A DNA stretch of 10,068 bases, taken from the NCBI GenBank assembly GCA_026397675.1, contig JAPLUH010000188.1, positions 1 through 10,068 on the forward strand. Reading direction: 5' to 3'. The number at the start of each line of letters is the position of its first letter. The first letter of the stretch is position 1. The position numbers and the translations under genes were made by a program. Below are positions 7,644-10,068 of this stretch, in pieces. This stretch comes from Verrucomicrobiota bacterium. GTDB lineage: Bacteria; Verrucomicrobiota; Verrucomicrobiia; Limisphaerales; UBA9464. Below the pieces are notes generated by a model. The model did no database searches and was not told where the DNA came from. It saw only the letters and a program-made list of their open reading frames with translations.

Positions 7644-8360
7644 TCAGGGCCGACTGCGCCTAGGTGGTGCGTTTACGGGCACCGTGTCCGCAGCGGTCGT
7701 GCCGGGGCCTCCCGCCGTCGCAGACCCGAGCAGCTTGGCGATGCCGAAATCGGCCACCTTCACTCGGCCCTGCTGATCGAGCAGCAGGTTCTCGGGCTTG
7801 ATGTCGCGGTGCACCACGCCGTGGTCGTGCGCGTACTGGAGCGCCTCGCAAACCGGTGGGACGATGGCCAGCGCCTGTTCCGGGGTGAACCGGCCGGCCG
7901 TCATCGCCTGGCGCAGGTTGACCCCGTCGACGTATTCCATCACCAGATGGTAGAATCCGCCCGACTCGCCGAAGTCGTGGATGGTGACGATGTTGGGGTG
8001 ATTCAACGAGGCCAGCATCCGGGCCTCGGCGGTGAACCGCTCGGCGAAGCCCGAGTCGGTGCTGCGCTCCGGGGCCAGGATTTTTAGCGCTACGAACCGG
8101 TTGAGAGCCTTCTGCCGAGCCTTGTACACCACGCCCATGCCGCCGCGGCCGAGGCACTCAAGGATTTCCAACTGGGGAAAGTGCGGGGCCAGGGCCGCCG
8201 GGCTGAGGGGTTCGGAGGGCGTTGGGGTTGTCCCACCCGGTTGCGTGGGAGCCATCGCCGCCGAGAAGAGGCATCGAGGGCAGGGGTTTTGCGAGGCAGC
8301 CGGGTCAAGGGCCGAGCCGCATCGCGGACAGTGGCTGGCCGAAGGAGTTGAGAGGCTCAT
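7644..8360 (-). pseudogene. N-terminal fragment of frameshifted zinc-ribbon Ser/Thr protein kinase
   Basis: 238 codons. A zinc ribbon opens the protein (C11-x2-C14 and C27-x2-C30), then a Ser/Pro-rich linker, then an Hanks-type kinase N-lobe: glycine loop GRGGMG (71-76), VALK with Lys93, probable helix-C Glu112, catalytic loop HRDIKPEN (184-191) and DFG (204-206). After about 20 more residues the frame leaves the kinase alignment (APPRRSRP) and stops at TGA 7646-7644. The activation-segment continuation (GTPQYMAPEQ) is in the +1 frame. The start overlaps the sigma-factor stop as ATGA (8357-8360), with AGGA nine bases upstream, so translation is probably coupled. As read, this product lacks subdomains VIII-XI and should be inactive. 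Either the gene is a recent pseudogene, or the base at the shift is an assembly or sequencing error. It would normally phosphorylate Ser/Thr on partner proteins, plausibly in a pathway with the adjacent sigma factor. Confidence 0.85.
7647..7672 (-). other. Frameshift interval in the kinase gene
   Basis: The upstream frame is clean down to the TGA at 7646-7644 and the downstream frame is clean from just after the TAA at 7675-7673, so a single +1 change must fall between them. The region from the first ATG to the last stop is 2536 bases, one more than a multiple of three, which fits one extra base (or two missing). There is no long homopolymer here and no obvious slippery site with a stimulatory structure. 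Confidence 0.8.
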
Positions 8361-9133
8361 GCATCGGTTTCCTGACGGGCAAGCGCCGAATGGTTACCGG
8401 GATTCGTCGACTTTCTTTCCAGGGCCGCAAAAAGCGCCTGAAGCTCCGATTCAATCCCCTCGGGATGTTCCAGAGTGGCGGCGATCTCGGCACGCAGCTG
8501 GTGACGGAATCGCCGCCGGAGTCGGTGGATCGCCACCTTGAGGGCCGTCTCGTTCATCCCGGTGCTTCGAGCCAGTGCACTTTGGTCTCCATGCTCGGCG
8601 TCCCCGGTGAGCCACGGTTTGGCGTGTTCAAACAAAAGGCCTTTGCCCTCTTCGATGCATTCTTGTCGCAGGGCTTCTAGGCTTCGTCGGAGCACGGTGA
8701 GGGCCCATTGCCGGTCGTAGGCCTCATCCGGCGACAGTTGGGCCGGGTCTGAGATCGAGCGGGATGGGCCGTCGTCGGTCTCATCCAACGGCGTGTGCGG
8801 CGCGCCTCCTCCGCGCTTGAGACGGCAGGCAGCCTCACGCTCATGGGCCAAGAAGTGCTTGAGGGCCGCGAGCAGGTAGGATCGAAAGCGGCCTCGTTCC
8901 TCGGTCGCCTGAGCGATGGTCCCGCCGGCCAGTAGCCGGGCGAAGAATGCGTGCGAAAGTTCCAGTGCCGCGTCCGGGTCCGATGCCGGCAGGGTGCGTC
9001 GCAAGAAGGCCGTGACGGGTTCGTAGTATGCGGCGCAGAGCTCCGACAGTGCTCGTTGACCCTCGGGCGAATCCAGTTTCGCCCGCCTGACCTGTGTCCA
9101 ACGTGTCTCGCAGAATGTGGGGTCAAAAATCAT
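8357..9133 (-). CDS. ECF-like sigma-70 family RNA polymerase sigma factor
   Basis: 258 aa. Begins with the CETRWTQV motif typical of planctomycete/verrucomicrobial sigma factors linked to kinases. Region 2 spans about residues 25-105: AAYYEPVTAFLRR, then DPDAALELSHAFFARLL in the core-binding region 2.2, then ERGRFRSYLLAALKHFLAHE and KRGGG in the promoter-melting/-10 recognition part. A linker (about 110-145) precedes region 4, a helix-turn-helix at about 183-212 (ALARSTGMNETALKVAIHRLRRRF) that would read the -35 element. The C-terminal tail of about 40 residues is extra. The usual acidic DAED and QE/QD positions of region 2.2 are partly replaced here (ALEL-SHA). No anti-sigma gene is adjacent. 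The kinase gene overlaps its stop (ATGA), and the cNBD gene ends 14 bases upstream. No clear Shine-Dalgarno precedes the ATG, so coupled translation from the upstream gene is likely. Confidence 0.9.
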   Translation of the reverse strand: MIFDPTFCETRWTQVRRAKLDSPEGQRALSELCAAYYEPVTAFLRRTLPASDPDAALELSHAFFARLLAGGTIAQATEERGRFRSYLLAALKHFLAHEREAACRLKRGGGAPHTPLDETDDGPSRSISDPAQLSPDEAYDRQWALTVLRRSLEALRQECIEEGKGLLFEHAKPWLTGDAEHGDQSALARSTGMNETALKVAIHRLRRRFRHQLRAEIAATLEHPEGIESELQALFAALERKSTNPGNHSALARQETDA

Positions 9134-9147
9134 CTGCGAACACGGAT

Positions 9148-9639
9148 TCAGGCCAGGTGCTCCGCCAACTGGCCGGTGGTCTCTCGCAGACGATGGCTTA
9201 GGAGTCGCGCAATCCTCAGCAAAATTTTTGCCGCCACCTTCGGTTGGTTGTCGAGCAGTCGATCGAACTCGCTGCGTTGCAGGATGAGCAGCCGGACGTC
9301 GGTGTCGGCCACCACCGTTGCCGAGCGAGGTTCTCGGTTGAGGACCGACATCTCGCCGAAGGATTTATCCTTACCCAGACGGCCGACGACAGAATCCGAC
9401 CCATCCGAAGAAGTCTTCAGGACGGTCACCCCACCCTCGATGAGGATTCCCATGAAGGACTCATTGTCGCCCTCCTTGCACAGGAGGGTTCCTGGGCTGC
9501 CGGTGCAGGCTTTCATGAATTCCGCGAGAATCATCAGATCGGCTCGGTTGAAACCGAGTGACCAGGCCGATTGCTCCAACAAATCGGCCCGTTGCTGGTT
9601 GGTCCATGCGAGAATTTTAATGGTTGGCGTGGGTTGCAT
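9148..9639 (-). CDS. Cyclic nucleotide-binding-domain protein (stand-alone cNBD)
   Basis: 163 aa. One Crp/cNMP-binding beta-roll covers about residues 33-135. The phosphate-binding cassette reads FGEMSVLNREPRSATV (94-109), with the Glu96, Arg105 and Ser106 that contact the ribose and phosphate of cAMP/cGMP in the family. A helix (135-160) follows and the protein ends without any helix-turn-helix, so it is not a Crp-type DNA-binding regulator. It more likely acts by protein contact. A glutamate two residues before Gly in GEGD-type loops appears here as CKEGDNE, which is normal. It is the first gene of the cNBD-sigma-kinase cluster and ends 14 bases before the sigma factor. No Shine-Dalgarno is visible; the 60 bases upstream are extremely AT-rich. 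Whether it binds cAMP, c-di-GMP or nothing cannot be told from the sequence. Confidence 0.88.
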   Translation of the reverse strand: MQPTPTIKILAWTNQQRADLLEQSAWSLGFNRADLMILAEFMKACTGSPGTLLCKEGDNESFMGILIEGGVTVLKTSSDGSDSVVGRLGKDKSFGEMSVLNREPRSATVVADTDVRLLILQRSEFDRLLDNQPKVAAKILLRIARLLSHRLRETTGQLAEHLA

Positions 9640-9655
9640 AAATTGTTTATTAATT

Positions 9656-9685
9656 ATTTTAAATATTAAAAAATAATAACGTCAG
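9656..9685 (-). promoter_or_regulatory. Possible sigma-70-type promoter of the cNBD-sigma-kinase genes
   Basis: On the minus strand, CTGACG (9685-9680) and TAAAAT (9661-9656) are separated by 18 bases; the -10 matches the consensus at five of six positions. The -10 ends 16 bases before the ATG, which would give a leader of only about 10 bases, consistent with the absence of a Shine-Dalgarno. The stretch is so AT-rich that chance matches are likely. Confidence 0.3.
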
Positions 9686-9843
9686 TTTTATTAGGCGTTA
9701 ATATTACCTTTTATACCACTGTTGGTGAGTTCGTTGGGGGACGTTGCAGGATGACTGACGGTTATCGTCGTTACTGACGAACGCTGAAGTAAAGAATGCG
9801 GTAACGTGGGTAGAAACACGGCCTTCAGCCGAAAATTTCAAAC

Positions 9844-9888
9844 CTGGTTGGTGACCTTGATGCCACCGATCGGATCGGTTCCAACCAG
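9844..9888. repeat. Short inverted repeat in the right-hand spacer
   Basis: CTGGTTGG (9844-9851) and CCAACCAG (9881-9888) are perfect 8-base complements with a 29-base interior that contains the palindrome CCGATCGG (9866-9873). No T-run follows. It may be an operator or a chance palindrome. Confidence 0.4.
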
Positions 9889-9959
9889 CTCCAGCGTCGA
9901 AGCGAGGAGCGAAGGACACCTCAGACGTACCCTCTCTATTCATCCCCAGCTCAGACTGC

Positions 9960-10068
9960 TAGTGTAGTGTCTCAATTAAGTATTTCTTAACAACAATTAC
10001 TCGTGCCATCGTTCGGACATGGCCCGTCCAAAGTTTCCATTCGAACTTTCCACTGAGCAGCGGGCGGA
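9960..10068 (+). mobile_element. Left end of a probable IS630-type insertion sequence (partial)
   Basis: The sequence changes character at a TA dinucleotide (9960-9961), followed by GTGTAGTGTCTC, a small palindrome (TTAAG-TATTT-CTTAA, 9976-9990) and a plus-strand reading frame whose N-terminus resembles IS630-family transposases. IS630/Tc1-mariner elements insert at and duplicate TA. The other end, and so the terminal inverted repeat, lies outside the window, so the boundary is inferred. Confidence 0.5.
10019..10068 (+). CDS. Probable IS630-family transposase, N-terminal start only
   Basis: The last 50 bases encode MARPKFPFELSTEQRA and run off the edge. MARP followed by a short basic/proline stretch and then L-T/S-x-E-Q-R is a common start of IS630-type transposases, whose DDE catalytic domain would lie further right. 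It is the only convincing plus-strand frame in the window. There is no strong Shine-Dalgarno. Only 16 residues are visible, so the family call is tentative. Confidence 0.5.
   Translation, partial: MARPKFPFELSTEQRA

Larger units (their letters stand above)
9640..9959. other. Intergenic region: AT-rich island plus spacer before the IS end
   Basis: 320 bases with no convincing gene. About 9640-9720 is strongly AT-rich against the GC-rich genes around it and probably holds the promoter of the cNBD gene. The remainder has ordinary composition. A minus-strand frame of 79 codons (9943-9704, starting MNREGTSEVSF) exists, but it has no Shine-Dalgarno at proper spacing, no recognisable domain and no hydrophobic core pattern, so I do not call it a gene. 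Short repeats are present: the heptamer ACTGACG at 9754-9760 and 9773-9779 and its complement at 9680-9686, and the inverted repeat at 9844-9888. Confidence 0.5.

Noticed and set aside
7647..7675. Programmed +1 frameshifting in the kinase gene
   Set aside because: No recognisable slippery codon-stop arrangement or stimulatory structure is visible. A mutation or sequence error is the simpler explanation, though conservation data could reopen it.
8951..9676. Plus-strand 241-codon frame opposite the sigma and cNBD genes
   Set aside because: It crosses two well-supported minus-strand genes and ends in the AT-rich promoter area without any domain signal.
9704..9943. 79-codon minus-strand frame in the right spacer
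   Set aside because: No domain, no well-spaced ribosome site, overlaps the short repeats, and ends in the AT-rich island. It cannot be excluded as a small gene or a gene remnant, but the support is insufficient.

Overview
The window looks like chromosome of a GC-rich bacterium of the Planctomycetota/Verrucomicrobiota group, most likely Verrucomicrobiota (Pedosphaera/Limisphaerales-like). This is inferred from family resemblance, not from a search. The pointers are a prepilin with an FTLIELLVVIAIIAIL helix followed by an LPSLAKAKSKAQ-type stretch and an H-X9-DG motif, a TPR lipoprotein paired with a CRTAC1/ASPIC-UnbV lipoprotein, and an ECF-like sigma factor overlapping a zinc-ribbon Ser/Thr kinase. 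Every convincing gene up to about 9.64 kb lies on the minus strand, so transcription order runs from high to low coordinates.

Layout in transcription order. (a) 9639-5795: a cyclic-nucleotide-binding-domain protein, an ECF-like sigma factor and a membrane Ser/Thr kinase are packed with a 14-base gap and an ATGA overlap, and purF follows 29 bases after the kinase. The kinase gene is split by a +1 frameshift in the activation segment, between DFG and APE. (b) 4274-3959: a 316-base spacer with a strong 10-bp-arm hairpin. (c) 3958-3110: a prepilin/pseudopilin whose leader contains a perfect 13-bp tandem duplication that changes which upstream start is in frame with the pilin helix. (d) 3109-3038: two GC-rich hairpins. 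(e) 3037-1: a TPR lipoprotein overlapping (ATGA) a CRTAC1-type VCBS/FG-GAP lipoprotein that runs off the left edge.

The right end (9640-10068) is different. It has an AT-rich promoter-like island, a spacer with short repeats, and then on the plus strand what looks like the left end and first codons of an IS630-type insertion sequence.

How the genes may work together (inference): the cNBD protein, sigma factor and kinase look like one signalling module, with the kinase's C-terminal domain probably outside the cytoplasmic membrane. The prepilin, TPR and CRTAC1 genes look like an export or cell-surface cluster. PurF is housekeeping purine synthesis. The most checkable unusual points are the kinase frameshift and the 13-bp duplication in the prepilin leader. 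No tRNA, rRNA or CRISPR array was seen.
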